Shown: positions 44,850 through 58,600 of the stretch, one piece after another
Layout of the letters: every line of letters starts with the position of its first letter
Numbering within the stretch: the stretch's first letter is position 1
Assembly: GCA_964030785.1 (NCBI GenBank)
Contig: OZ034969.1
Location: forward strand, 29,485,901-29,549,900
Length of the DNA: 64,000 bases
Origin: Siderastrea siderea
Lineage: Eukaryota; Cnidaria; Anthozoa; Scleractinia; Rhizangiidae
Direction of reading: 5' to 3'
Made by a program: the position numbers and the translations under genes
Notes under the pieces: model-generated
What the model saw: only the letters and a program-made list of their open reading frames with translations
Database searches by the model: none
Told to the model about the DNA's origin: nothing

Positions 44850-46440
44850 GCTAAATCTATATATTTATTTTTTAATTTTAAAGCTCTGCGCTAATAAATT
44901 TTGCTTCTTGAGACTCTATCGTTGTGCATTTGTGGATGGACAACTTGCAATCAACTGTGTTTTGCTGCGTGCAGGGCAAAAAGCTTTTCGGCATTTTCAG
45001 AATCGATTCAGAAATACACTGCTCCAAAAATATACATAAACGCCATACAGTGTACAGTGTTCTAAATCTGAAGTAATGATTTTAACAATGGGATCACACT
45101 TTGCTGCTATTTTACATCATTTTAATATAGCACTACTGTTCATACAGGCAAACCTATTCATATGCTTTTTAAAGTATATACTTTTTAAAGCATTAAAGCT
45201 TTGGCTTAAAAGCCAAAACGTAATAGTATGAGAGTTTGTATGGTATAGAGCTGAAATTCGATCGAAAACTGATCGGTGGTTTTCCACCAAAAATGGATTA
45301 AAATCGCAATAAAGTTTGAAAAACCTTACCTGTCGTATATTTGCTGTGTTTTTACCGCTTTTTCGAGCTTCTGGAGGCCGTTTTGGGCGATTTCCTGCTT
45401 AACGGTCGATGAGACGCCATGTCACGTACTAAAGAGAAGACAAGGTAGGAAAACGGAAATTCAAATTTCCCAACCGATATTCGAGGTCCCGATCGAAATG
45501 CCTGCTAAACATCAATTTAATCCACGTTTAAAACAAGCCTTTGTACACAAGATTGTTACCACATTTATTTCTTTTCTGAAGTTCCCTTTATATAGCCGGG
45601 AACATAAATGTCGCCTCGTTTTGTAGCTAAAAGTCGGATAAAACAATTTCAAAACAAAACTTAAGTTAGTTTGTGCAAGTGGAACTCTTGAAACTTCGAA
45701 ACTCAATTCAAGTGAAGCGACCGAAGCGTGCCTATTTGCTTACATTTTTGAATTGTCAGGTGCGCTGCCAGTAAATTCCCTTGGTCAATCTCTTTTTTTA
45801 GAAAAAACAAGCTCGCGTGTTTGTGTTGGGCCTCAGCTTATAGCCGAGTAAATACGAGATCTCAAACTTCGAACAGTATGAAAATGTGGTAATTTAGTTC
45901 CTTAACTATTTCAAAATCTGCTGGCTTCCCAGTCTCAGTAATCAATTATTTCGTATTCGAATTGACCCAGTCAAGCTGGATGGAAATCAAAATGTTCTCT
46001 TACAAAAACCAATACTTCAGTTTGCAAATTAAAAAGGAAAACAGAAACAAGCTTCATAAGCATAGGAATTCGGGTGAAGTAAGTCGAGTTGCGTTCATTG
46101 CAGAGTCCATCATTTGTATCATTTCTGGAGTGCTTGATCGGGAAATTTGTATCACGGCTAAGTAAACCCAGCGCAGCAACAACGCAAATAACATCCTGCT
46201 AAGCTGGAAGTAGCAAAACAGCGCATTCGAATCAGAATTACGAAGCAGCTCGGGGGAGGTTCTCCCACTTTTATGCCATAGCGGTATGTGCTGCCGTCTA
46301 TGGCAAAGGGTTTGGTTTTCAAAGCCCAACCCAAAAACTCACATATTACCCCACCCCCCCCCCCCCCCACTCCACTTACTCCCCTTCTCCCGAGCTCCAC
46401 AGAGGTACATCCACACTGGACATCACCAACGATCAGCGAT
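44850..46440. other. Intergenic region upstream of the TRAF gene
   Basis: No coding frame recognised. A C-run of 17 with flanking CACC lies at about 46349-46367, within 270 bp of the TRAF start. Confidence 0.4.
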
Positions 46441-46540
46441 CCTCGTTCCCAGGGTCCTCTCTCTTCATCCTCTCTCTGGGGTCCTCCCTGGGTGGATGCT
46501 CTCTCGACGGATGAAGAGAGAGGATCCTGGAAATGAGGTT
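46441..46540. mobile_element. MULE-type MITE next to the TRAF start
   Basis: CCTCGTTCCCAGGGTCCTC and CTCTCTTCATCC are inverted at GGATGAAGAGAG ... CCTGGAAATGAGG. It is a relative of the 40396 element. It ends about 70 bp before the ATG, so it lies in the promoter or 5' leader. Confidence 0.65.
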
Positions 46541-46611
46541 GCCTTATCTGCAGCGTCAGCACTTGTAATGTTTTCACGCACGTATTTTCACTTTTCGCTT
46601 TGGCGTTAACC

Positions 46612-49600
46612 ATGGAGTCGGAGACAGGTCAAGTCAACGTGTATGAGCCGGACGGCTACGATTTTGAGTTTTTAGACAAATTGTCTAAGGACCAAGAATG
46701 CCCAATTTGTCACGCTGCGATGCGGAATCCTGTGCAGACGACAAAATGTGGCCATCGGTTCTGCAAAAATTGCCTTTTGCGAACATTCAGGTGACGTGTT
46801 TTTGTCAATATTTCTCATCTAGGTCAGAACTTCTCGTTTGTTCATCATGCAGTATTACCTTGCAGTTTATTTTATTACCTTCATACCTTTATTTATTCAA
46901 TCATTTATTTATACACGGTTAAAATACATCAGGTAATCTTACAGTACAACTAAAAATACTGATCTGTTAAACAGATCTAAACCTTGTAGTACTACCTAAA
47001 CCTGCTTTCCATGAATGCAGTGATTTAAAATTGAAAAATTTCATTTATGTGATTTTGTAAGTTCGAATGTGATGTGTTCAGGAATCGAACAGGGTAAAAT
47101 GACAGATTCCCGGACAGGTGTCACAGTGATATGTGTTCCCCCGAACACATATCACTAGTGATATGTGTTTCCCCTCAAACATGGCGGCCAGTGTTTTGTG
47201 TTTCCCCCACACCCCTCCCTTCCAGAAACCGAGTTGCGAAAAATAAAAAATTTCGCAACTAAAAAAGGAAAACTATATCTATTGCAATGTTTGTGACAAT
47301 TTCTGAATCTCCCGAGGACGCAAATGCGGTATTTTTATCCTGATTTATCCTGAGCTGGTTCAGTCGGTTTATTAAAATTTCCCGGTTTAGTAATGTTCGC
47401 TTATGTCACTGTTATCCAGTTCGCCACTTGCTTAAATTTTAAGTTTTTCAACCTTCAATTTGTGTCGCTCTGCTCGATTTGAATAGTCATTCAATCCTAC
47501 GAAACAGCAGAGGTGGTGAATCAGTGGTAAATTCAATTTGAGACTTTGCGTGACTCAGTGAGACGATCGTTTTTCTTGTGCGAGCTAAGCCTGAGAACTT
47601 TTCAATTTTTTGAATGAGAGAACGAGCTTTTAGAATTTTTGAATGTCATCCCGAGACTTTTTATGATAAACTTATTTCTCGAACATAACAAATTGAGTTC
47701 AGCTGCTTATTGACATTTATAACTCGAGTGATATTAGCGAGGCACATCATAGCTATAAGATTAATTTTCAGATAGCCTTGTAAGAGGTCAACAGAAATTT
47801 TGTCAACACTCAGGAACATGGAGAAAGCTTTGCAAAACGATTGAGACCCAGAGACGGCTTGAGAAAAAATCGAAACCTTGAGACTGGTTTGCAGAAAAGT
47901 CGAAAATCCAAGACACAGAAAATTGCTCAACTTAGCCAACTTTCCAAAGCACATTTGTGTTTTGTTTTTGGTCGCTTTGAAACCATTTGGAGGCTTGGAT
48001 GCATAGCTTCGGTGTTTTGTGTTTCCCTACCGGGGAAACACATATCACTAGTGATATGTGTTCGTTGGGACACATCACGGGGGAACACATATCACTGTGA
48101 CACCGGTATAGGCAATCGAACGTTCGGAAATCGAACTCAATCTGAACGAAATTGAAGGAAATCGAGCTGTGTGTTCGTTTGATTTCCGAACCAATCTCGA
48201 GAACTTTAAATTTGAACAAATCGGACCCAATTGAGCCCAATCCATTGGATTGTGTTTGGTCTGAAGCCATTTCTCCGGGATTTCTGTGGTTACTAAATAC
48301 CTGAATTAAATCGAAATTCAGTTTGATTGGGTGATTGGGTGATTGGGTGACAAACCTGATAGTGGAAAATGTCACAAAATGTAAAGGTTTTTGCGTGACT
48401 AGTACAATACTGCACGTCTTGTTACAAAACGAGCGGATCCGTTCGGATAGTTCGCAGTTGTTTTTGAGATGTTACTATCTTAAGTCTGGGAAATCGTGTT
48501 TTTTTTCGTAATAATACAATGAATGTAGAATTAAGAATACTCACATAATTAAAGAGAAACAGACGTTGGGCTAGTTTTTGCGTTTATATAAGTTGTTTGA
48601 GTTTATTGAAAAGCTTGAGATTGATAATCATACTTTCGTGTCAGAAATCATGCCAACATTACAGCTATGTAAACATTGTACTAATTGAATTATGAAAATC
48701 AAATTTTTACATAGCTTTTCGTGTCAAGAAAAGCTCACGAATTAGATCGTTCTAAAAGGCTAAGCGAAAGAAAACACAAAACATTTTTGCAGCTAAATGA
48801 GAAGGATTTCAAGAATCCTTCTGGTGATCATCAAAGAACAAACATCATTTGCGAAGTTCAGAATAACGTCAGATCAATAAATCGTCAGATCAATGTCATA
48901 ACCACGAATACATTCAACTGTTGGAACTGACTACGAAATTAAACTGACATGAACTACAGAAACCAAAAACACTTCAATAACGGTCGATTCTGGAGAGCTC
49001 AATAACGGGAAAGAGTCAGGACTCTTCTGGCAATGATGCATGGAATATTTAATTTATTAAATACGCTCGTACGGGGAAAATCCTGACTGGCCGATAATTC
49101 CGAGCAACATATATATCTGTTCAAAGTAAACCGCATAAAACTCAAACTGAAAACTGTAAATAAACCCTTGAACTCTGTAAGATGTGGATGATTTTTTGAT
49201 AGTTTATAACTTAAACCCGTACCAAATGAAAACGTACACAATCGCCTTTCGTGGACTTTATTAATTATGACGAATTATCTCCCCCAGTCAACTTATGCAT
49301 AAAGAAATGTTTGCCCTTCTAGATCAGAAACATCAACACACAAAGACTTCTTTGCAATCTTTTCGACAGCAACCAAACTTAACAACCAATTCCTTTCCTC
49401 GTCCAGTTCTTCCTAACCCGCTGGCGAAGGCCAACCTAAACTGAAGACCAACGAGTCCTAACACGCACCTGAGTAAACATTTCCTTCCGATTCCTTCTTG
49501 CGTTGTCTTTGCAAATCAAAATCTACGATATTTTCGAGGATCCAAACACTCCGATTAATTCTTTATCCATAGACTGCGCAAAACTTGGTTAAGAGCCCTG

Positions 49601-52600
49601 AAAACTGGTCTATTACACTTCGAAGGATTCTACTTTGAATGGCTTTGTGGGCTTGTTGCCAAAAAGTTAACACACTAACACGACTGTTTACGCCAGGACA
49701 GCCCCAATAGTTCTCAGTTGCTATAGCAACTGCGAACTAATAATGACATTGTGCATGAGGAATGTGGCAAGCCTGTATCCAGAAAAATATGTAAATAAAT
49801 AAACAAATAAATATAGTAACTCACAACATAGGTGCTGACAAAGGAATGTCAGGATGCTTATTCCAAAAACTGCCTGTCCCTGAGCACATTAGGTTGCCAA
49901 GAGGGCTACTTTTTTAATGGGGAGGAATTAACACGTCAGATTGTCTGCAGCAATCGCCTGTTAACTGGTTTGATCATTCCATACACCTTTGTGGATGATA
50001 GTGCTCACCTTCACATTCATAACTGACAGCCTGGACAATTTAGCCTATATTTGCATGTGTGAGACCAGTGTTACCTAATGTAGGCTTGTGTGGACAGGAT
50101 GAGAAGCAAAAGGCCCTGTTTAGGGATTTGTTGGAATGTAAATCATACACCGTGACAAGCAATCTGAGTTAAATTTGTAATCGCGTGAACAATTGTTATA
50201 ACATTCTTCACATTCACCTAGCATAATTTTTGACTGTGGGCAAACAGTGTGAAAATGCAGTGCTTGTATAGTCGTCTGTGCAAATCCTTGCTTACAACTT
50301 TTGTATAACCAGCAAATGTTTTAGCACTAATTATTTTCAGCTATGGTAACTTACCCTATCAGGCCTTCTGACAGGGTGCGGGAGAAAAATTAAAATTGTG
50401 CGGGATTTTGGGGGCAAATTGTGCGGGGAAAAACGTCGATTGTGCGGGAAATTGTGCGGGATTGCGTGATCTTGTGACGAACCAAATATTAAATCTCCAG
50501 TGTTCTAGCCAGACCCCACAGGGAGGAAATTCTGTATAAATGAAAAATGCGACTAAATTTCTTCCTTTGGCGATAGAAATATACCCAGCAGTTTCCAATT
50601 TGTGGCTTTTTTTCTTTAACCAAAGCGTAGTTTAACTCAAAACTAAAACTGTGTCTGTATAAACAAAATCATGTTGCGTGACGCAATAAAGTAAATTCTG
50701 CTGATTTGTAGATAAATTTTAGCTCTGAATACGAGATAGATGCGGAACACCAAGTTGACAGTACACGGACAAATGATGAAGAAAGTGCTGTCCTGGCCAT
50801 ATCTGCTAATAACCCGCTAACCAACGAAGAATGAATCGCTCAACGCAAAAAGGGAAAAAAGGCAAACTAAGAGCTGGAACAGCAAATTAAGTAATGATTG
50901 GCCTTGGAGGGCAGCGAAGAAGCCGGAATAATGAGCTTCGCCCATGATTGTTTACATTTTTGATGTTATTTCGCACGTTCGGTCTTCACCTACGTTAGTT
51001 TTCCTGCTCTCCGCTTCTCGCATTTGAGATTTGTACTCAAGCTCTTGTAGAAATGGAGATTTTAATAAAGCATTCCTTTGTTCATTTATTTATTTTACAG
51101 TGAAGTAAATGTGGAAACTGCGATATTGCTTACGTTTTGTCCATTTCTGTGACCAGCATTAACAATAACAACAATTTATAACACTAGTGAATCAGAAAGG
51201 CAATTATTTTCTAAAGGACATTGATGAGAATTATAAGCACGAGAGTTTGTTAGTATCGCTTCAACTGAGATTATCTTACCAATTGTTTTTCTCGCTTCAA
51301 TGTGCGAGCAGTTTCCTCAGATCCTACGCGCGAGCGGAAATGTACAAATTATGTAAATCAACCGGCCCTCGCTACTTAACTCGCGACTCGAGACTTCACC
51401 GCTCATCGCTCGCACTTCGATCTTCTTGCGGCCTTTTTTCGCACAACAAGTGGTAATAAAAGAAGAAAGAAACTGCTTGCAGTCTACTTCAACGGAGGAT
51501 ATGAACAAGGGATCTCTGCACAGTAATGTTTTAATTTTGTTACACTCGAGTGATTTAAAATGACTCAAGATAAAATTCTTATAGCGAGGCATGTTCATAG
51601 ACTAGAATAAGGAATAATGGCAATGGTTTGTTATTGTGGAGAAAGCGCGTTCGGTTCCGCTGAAGGAGGACTAATTCTATAAATACGGTCTTTAATTTTA
51701 AACCCTAGGCTGATTTGGGCACCGCTTACATGTAATAATTCGCAAAGGTAATAATGTTCTGCATACCGCATATCACGTATAGGGCTTCACAAAAAGTAGT
51801 TCATGTGGCAGGGTAATCTGTGGTTAATTGGCCGTTGAATCATTGGAAATACGCAAAAAGCTATCATTTGATCGGAAACCTTCTTCTGCAACAACAAATC
51901 TTTGCTTAAAATCATCGAGCTTAGTATTGAGTCTGTTGTCAGTGCTTGGAAGGCTGCCGCTTTGCTCGCTATTGCTTTACAAAATCCACTCAGTTCGTCT
52001 CTTTTCCTCTGGTCACTCGTGGTCAAAAAATGCTCTATTATGTAGTGATACCTCTTGTGATTCATTTATTTGGTTACTACGTCTCGGAGGAATACGAATG
52101 GTCGACAGTTTTCTGTACATCTTCGAGAGCTCAAAAGAAATATAGCTCCGATAGAGATAGCACGAGACTGCGAGTTCTTGATTTGATGTCACAAGGTGAC
52201 TAGTCCCATGCCTTCACTGCTTGACCCTGAATCAAAATGGTGTCTGTTTTCGCCCGATTTTCTGTACTTCAAACGCGCACAGAGAATCAGGGATTAAACC
52301 AAATCCAAAACTTTTTGTGATAAAGTGCTCCAAATGATAACAGAATTTATTTGACAGGGAAAAAAATTTTGGGGTTAGGTGCACTTTAATATTATTATCT
52401 CCAGTTGTCTATTTTGCACCTTTTTTGATCAGTAGGGTGTAAAATTTTCTTTCCTTGAAATGGGAGGTGGCATCCTACATTACTGTCATCCTTATAATAA
52501 TTATAAGGATCGATAACAGTATCTCAAAATATCATGGTAGTTGATTGTTCATGTGTGATTTATAGTGTGAATGGGTCTCCAGACAGGCCTTCCAATTGAC

Positions 52601-55600
52601 AGCGAGAGACTGGCCTGATTTTCAGCTTGTGACACTTTCAAAACAGTGCCTGATGAGAGTATCAAATGGGAAAAAGTGGCTTTTATTTAATATGTGGGCA
52701 GTGAGAAACAATTTTTTAAAAAATTATTAATGTAATACGCAGTCTATTAACATTAGGCCCTCTGGTGCTTTGTTCGCCTCGCTTGTGCACAATTAAGCAA
52801 ATCTCCCTCCAATCATAAGTCCCTGTCCCCCTCAAGAAAATAAGCCCACCAAAAAAGCCCTTTGGAGAAATGTAAGCCCAGGGTGTGTTATCAGAATTTT
52901 ATGGTATAAATTCAGCATTTCACGAAAGAGAAAAAATCAGAGTCCCTGGTGGGAGTGTCACACCAGCCAGGCGCTCGAACCACTGAGCTACCGGGAGTCT
53001 CGACTCATGGCAAGCTAGTTTGTATTTCCTAGGTTCATTAGGTTGACACCTTGAGAGGTGTCTTAGCAATCCTTAGTGCTGAGGTGTGCTCAGGACTGTT
53101 ACACTCCTAGAGTAACCCTACATGGTAGTGCCAGGGTTACCCTGCCTCCTTATAACAGATGGCTCTAAAGCTGGGAGGCTTAAGCTGTTAAACTCATAAT
53201 TAGATATCCAAGGGTCCTTTTCTGTCTAGTAGGATTATAAGTTGAGAATGCTATATAGTCTTGTTATGTCTAAGTCTGCACTTTTATGGGTAATAATGCA
53301 GTGGCCAACCCAAAATTAAGAAGAATTCCTTCCTACCTTCTTTCTTCCAAGTTATACTGGAATGGCATTTTAGCCGCTATAGCCATTTGCACAGTAAATC
53401 GAGCTCATCTTATACTTCAAGTTTCAGACAATCAGTGATGTTTGATTTCCATATGCAAGGCAAACAAAATTAATACAAATTATGTGGAACAAAATCATTT
53501 GACTTAGTTTGATTCTATTACACTGTACATGTATCGGTGTACATTCAATTTCAGCGTAATATTTGAACTCACAACAGTTCAACAATTGATACATTTAATT
53601 AGCAAACACAAGTGGAAGACAGTAATTGACTGAGAAAAAAAATGGAAGCTGCTTACACAAAGCTAAATTATTGATGTTAAATGGTCAGATCGTTGTCATG
53701 GACAGGCAAATAGGCAAAACAGCACTGTTTGAAATTGTCGTTTTGTTTTTGCCTTGCACTTATAGGAGTCCTCAATAATCTTTGCGTAAACCACAAACAA
53801 AATCAGCCTACTGTTTTTTTAGTCCATTTTTGAACTTTTTTGATCAGAAAAATTTTTTTTTAACAGGTCAGATGACGTGAATTTCAATTGCCCAATGGAT
53901 AATACAACTCTTCCTAAAGAGGGAGGGGTGAGTAGGGTTCATTCCACATTATATTAACACATGTAATTAATAGCATTGCAGTGGGATTGCTAGAACGTAG
54001 TATTCCCAATACTTCTTACGCTCCCTGAAAACTTGAAAAATTGTGTTTTCATCTGGAGATGAAAATCACCAGACTTGTGCAAAAGGCAAGACCGTCAGTC
54101 GAAATTAGTCCAGAGGGGGTAGTAGACTATGTATCAACAGCATTTAACTTCATGAATTGGCTCAAATGAGCCTTTGATTAAATATTTTCTTCATTGTTTT
54201 ACTATCAATTAAGCTTCCTTCTTTTTACTACATTTGTACGTGTATCAGTTACATTGTAAATGCTTATTTAAAATTAAAGGATTTTTGTGTGACTTACATG
54301 TACATTGTAGCTGCCCTCTAATTGTAAATCCTACAAAAAATAATTTAACCTCTCCAATTCAGTCAGGTGGGGTGCAGTGGTGTACTGGTCGGCGCGTTGG
54401 ACTAATGTGATCAGAAGGATGGTGGTTGGGGGCACAGTCCCTGCAATGGTGTTGTTTCCTTAGACAAGAATCTTAGTAACCCACATTGTCTTTCTTCACC
54501 CAGATGTACAAACAGGTACTGGTGGCATACTGCTGAGGGTAACCCCGCAATGGACTAGCGTCCCATCTAGGGAGGAGTTGCAAATATGTTATTAATCTCA
54601 GTTGCTTCATGCTACAGAAACTGGGTTAAGCTCTGGCCATGTGGGCTTTCTTGGCTCACGTGTGACTTTACTTTTAGTTCTTTTACCTAAATCATTCAGG
54701 CAATAGAATGATGGTAACACTGATCAGAACCAACAATAAATGGTGGCTAAGTCACAGAATGTGGAACCATTAGTTACATGAAATGTTTGTTAACTCTGCC
54801 AAATTTTAATGATATTGGTTTGAGGTATTATACTCTGCTTTCCAGACAACGTGTGTGATCTGGTTCTGCTGCGTATCAATGGAACATTTAAGTGTTCAAC
54901 TGAAAGGTTCTACTTGTGCTGCATTGTTGCCAGAAATTCACTAGAGTTTCCTCTAAAGTTTGCTTGATTGAAGCTGGTCTGATTGTTCTTGAAATACATC
55001 GATTGATCACTCAGCTGAAGAGCTGTTTGACAGTTTATGCTGTCCTACTTGATTCCAATAAATTGCAGTTGTGACATCACCATGAGTACATTTCTAATTG
55101 TCATGTACATGTATGTGAAGATGTTGATTTTTGTGAGCATGCAGTGGCTTCCTTAAATTATTTTTGGCAGCTTTTAAATGCACAGGACAATGGAGTCAAA
55201 AATTTATCCCCCCCCCCCTGCTCACACACCTATGATGGGAATGAAACCTCAAGGAAATGATTAAGAAAAGCACTTAAAATTCCAGGAAAACATGACATGT
55301 TTCCTTAGAATTAATTTGTTATGTATCTAACAAGAAGCCCCCCTTAGACAACTTGTGGAATACAAAAATTACAATAATTTATACATGTATATCACTTTGC
55401 TAATTAATAATGCCACAAAATCATTGGTACAATTAGGTTAAAAAGGAGATAACTGTAAGTAAATTAAGCTCTTTTTGATGGCGTAGGACGATAAAGTTGG
55501 TTACAGTCAAAATACTCAGCACGTTCTGGCTCGTTGTTTAGGAATGATTTTCATTAATCGCGAAGGGATTGCATTATTGGAATCAAAATTCCATTTTATA

Positions 55601-58600
55601 ATTGAAGTTTGAAGTCTTCCAATGGTAGACTCTTTTGAAGTAGTGAATATTGATTGGGTTGTTACTTACACGAGCCAGAAGTTCGCATGCAAAATATGAA
55701 ACCATTGGCGGCTGCTGGTTTTGGTCGGTTTGGCACTATGGGTAATTTTTTCTCAATTTTCAGGAACATTTTTTGTGCATTTACAGCACACTTGCTTTTA
55801 AGAAATTATTCTTCCGACAGTTTTATAACAGCAGTCTGCTTCTTCACTTGTAAAGGTACTTGCGATTAATGCTGTTATGAGAGTAAACAAATCAGGTCAG
55901 ATACAACAAGCCGCCAACAGTCTGCGACTTGGACGTGAACATTTGCCTGATGTCAATGATAAACCAATCAGCATTCCTTTAACTGGAACACGGCTTAACC
56001 GTTGGAACATTATAATATTCAATTTGAAAGTGGAATTTTGATTCCAATGATGCAATCTGTTCCCAATAAATGAAAGTCATTCCCAAATAATAAGCATCTC
56101 AACGCACTCAATATTTCGACTGTAACACTAAAGTGAGATGTGCCTTGTATGCACTTTGTGCAAGCCTTATAAATGGCTCCCATGATGGAGGGAAATGGGA
56201 CTTTCAGCTCTTATAAAAGCACCAATGATGCAATGTACCTTTCATTCTTAAGAGCCCCCATTTGGGAGGACTTGTGTAGGTTTGAAAAGTGCATTTTTAC
56301 ATTGTGTAGAAAGAAATAATTTGGCGTTACTATTGAATGCTTTCCCTTTTTATAGCTGAACTTTTATGAAATAGGATGTGATTTAGGAAAAAAAAAAGCT
56401 CTAGGGAGGGTTCTTTTTGACACCACCACACAATAACCACCCCCATGCAAGAGCACTTGGGGTTGTTTGCAGACTCTTTTGTCGTCCATTTATTATCTTT
56501 AACCTTCTAAGCCACAATGTCAAGATGCATATTCTCCTCACTGTTCTCCATGTATTTCTTGGCACTAGTTGGGAGAATATGATTAAACATCAAGATGATT
56601 TACAGGGTTGCCACAGTCAGGGAAAATCAGGGAAGGAGGAATTTTTTTCAAGGTGAGGGAAAACGTTAAGTCAGGGAATTTTGCATCACGTCGGGGAAAT
56701 TCTTGAATTTGTGTTATCTCGATAGGTGGCAACCCTGTTTTATCTTTGGTGGTCATTTTCTTTATTCTTGTCACCTGCTAGTTTGATCACTCTGAGGTGG
56801 TGATACTGTAAAGAGAAATTAGATGCTTGCCACTATTATATTTCAAAAATCTTACATTTTAAAAATCGCAATAAAGTAGAAAAGTTTACTTTTAACTCAC
56901 CTGTTAAGCTGTATCTTTTTCAAATTATGCTTCTAAGATTCAACATTTCCCCTCTCTTACATTTTAAAAATCGCAATAATACTAACAGATTAATGGGACC
57001 TCAAACTACATGGCAATTTAAATTGGTTGCTGGGGAAATGGCTAAAACGCCTGGAAAACATAGTACCTAACTATACGTAGCCTCCTTAAGGCGACTTATG
57101 AAGTGAATGCAAAATCACAATAATTCGTCTGTTAAACTAATGAATGCCACAAAATGGTATTAAGGAAATCCACCTCGTTGATTTCGTGGTGAACACCAAA
57201 ATGAGACCCAGCTTTGCTTCCTTTTTGCGTCCACTGGATACTAGACTAAAGAGATCATCTTTTTTTTTTTTTTACCTAGTTTTTTGACGATTTGGCCTGT
57301 GGGAGGAGTATACTCTCTCTTCGTGTAAAATGTAGAAGGAGTGGTAGAGGATGTGTGTGGAATGACGAACTACGTAACTACGAGGTAACGCGTGTATTTA
57401 CTTTTTTTGCTGTTCCTCAGCTGAATGTTATATAAGTATAACAAAAATGTGATGATATATTCTTAATATGTTCAACAATAGGTACCACGCGTTTGTAAAT
57501 TATCGTCACAATAAATTAAGGAAAAAGTTGAGTATTCTTCCAACAAACCAGTCATTTATTGAGCCGACAGTTAAGGTGGCCGAACACAGTTTTCTTGTAC
57601 CTATGCGTTATTTATCGTTATTTTCAAACCACTGGCAGTTGGGCAGCCAAATTGGCAAGGTGCAAGTTCAACTAAAGAAGATTGTATTTTGATATGTTTT
57701 ATTGGACAAGGTACCGTTACCATGGCAACACAGCTGGTAGTAAGCCGGCATTAAATAATGGGTTTGATTTATTTTCGGAAAATCCAGTCGTTAGATTTTT
57801 TCCATCATTTGTCTCTAGAAAACTAAAAAAAATACTGGCCTATTGACACTAGTCTCGTGAAATTTTGACAGAGAGATCTCCTGTTATTTTGTGTTTTGCA
57901 CTTTAACGTTTTCTGAACATGCCCTCTGTCAGATCTCAATTTTTGTTTGCAGGCGAGCTAAGCGTGTTCCGAACTATTATTCTACCAAATTTCATGAAAT
58001 TCTAATGAGCGGTTCCGTAGAACTCAGTGCATTTCCACTTAATCGTGCAGTCACAATTTTCTGGTTAACTGCGCATGCGCTCCATTTGACAGGATTCTCG
58101 ATCTTTCTCGATCCACACAAACAATCCCAGAAAGGCAGGGTATTTTCCAAGAGTAATACCTTTAATACATTGAAAAACAAACGTTTTTGACACATAACAA
58201 ACTGTTTGATTGTTAAGACGGAAAAAACACTTGCACAATCTTCACTGAACAAAATGAAATGATCGCTGTACAGGCGCCAACAGGCGCATGCTTGTTTTAC
58301 TCAAAGCCTTGTGCGCGCGCGCTTATTCACGTCAGCAGTACAAATCGTAGAGCGCGCGCAAACTGTGTTCAGACACCTTAAAGGGGCAGTCTCATGGCGA
58401 TTTTCCTATCTTCTTTTTCACAAGTTTGATTAATTTATATCAAAGTACCTTGCTCATACATGAATTGCTTTTAGACCACAAGGGGACAATATTAAATGAA
58501 TTTTCAAAAGAAAAAACAAGCCAAAATTAGTTTTAAATATTTTATCTCAGACATAAGGCAGAAACTTGAAAAATTCTGCCAGAAGTTTTTAAGTCGCACG

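Larger units (their letters stand above)
46791..53866 (+). other. TRAF intron 1 (7.1 kb), repeat-filled
   Basis: Donor ATTCAG|GTGACG and acceptor TTTTTTTTTAACAG|GTCAGATG. The split codon AG|G restores Arg60. The intron contains a 988-bp inverted-repeat element, TTGTGCGGG repeats and a tRNA-like relic. No other gene seen. Confidence 0.8.
53928..57279 (+). other. TRAF intron 2
   Basis: Donor GGAGGG|GTGAGT and acceptor poly-T then ACCTAG|TTTTTTGAC. Contains a SINE (54365-54670), a C-run at 55209-55217 and a MITE (56603-56737). Confidence 0.8.

Noticed and set aside
46286..46613. Frames on both strands upstream of the TRAF ATG
   Set aside because: They cross the C-run and the MITE, with proline- or glycine-run translations; not coding.
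52945..53000. tRNA gene on the minus strand
   Set aside because: Only box A is convincing; no anticodon loop or box B at the right spacing.
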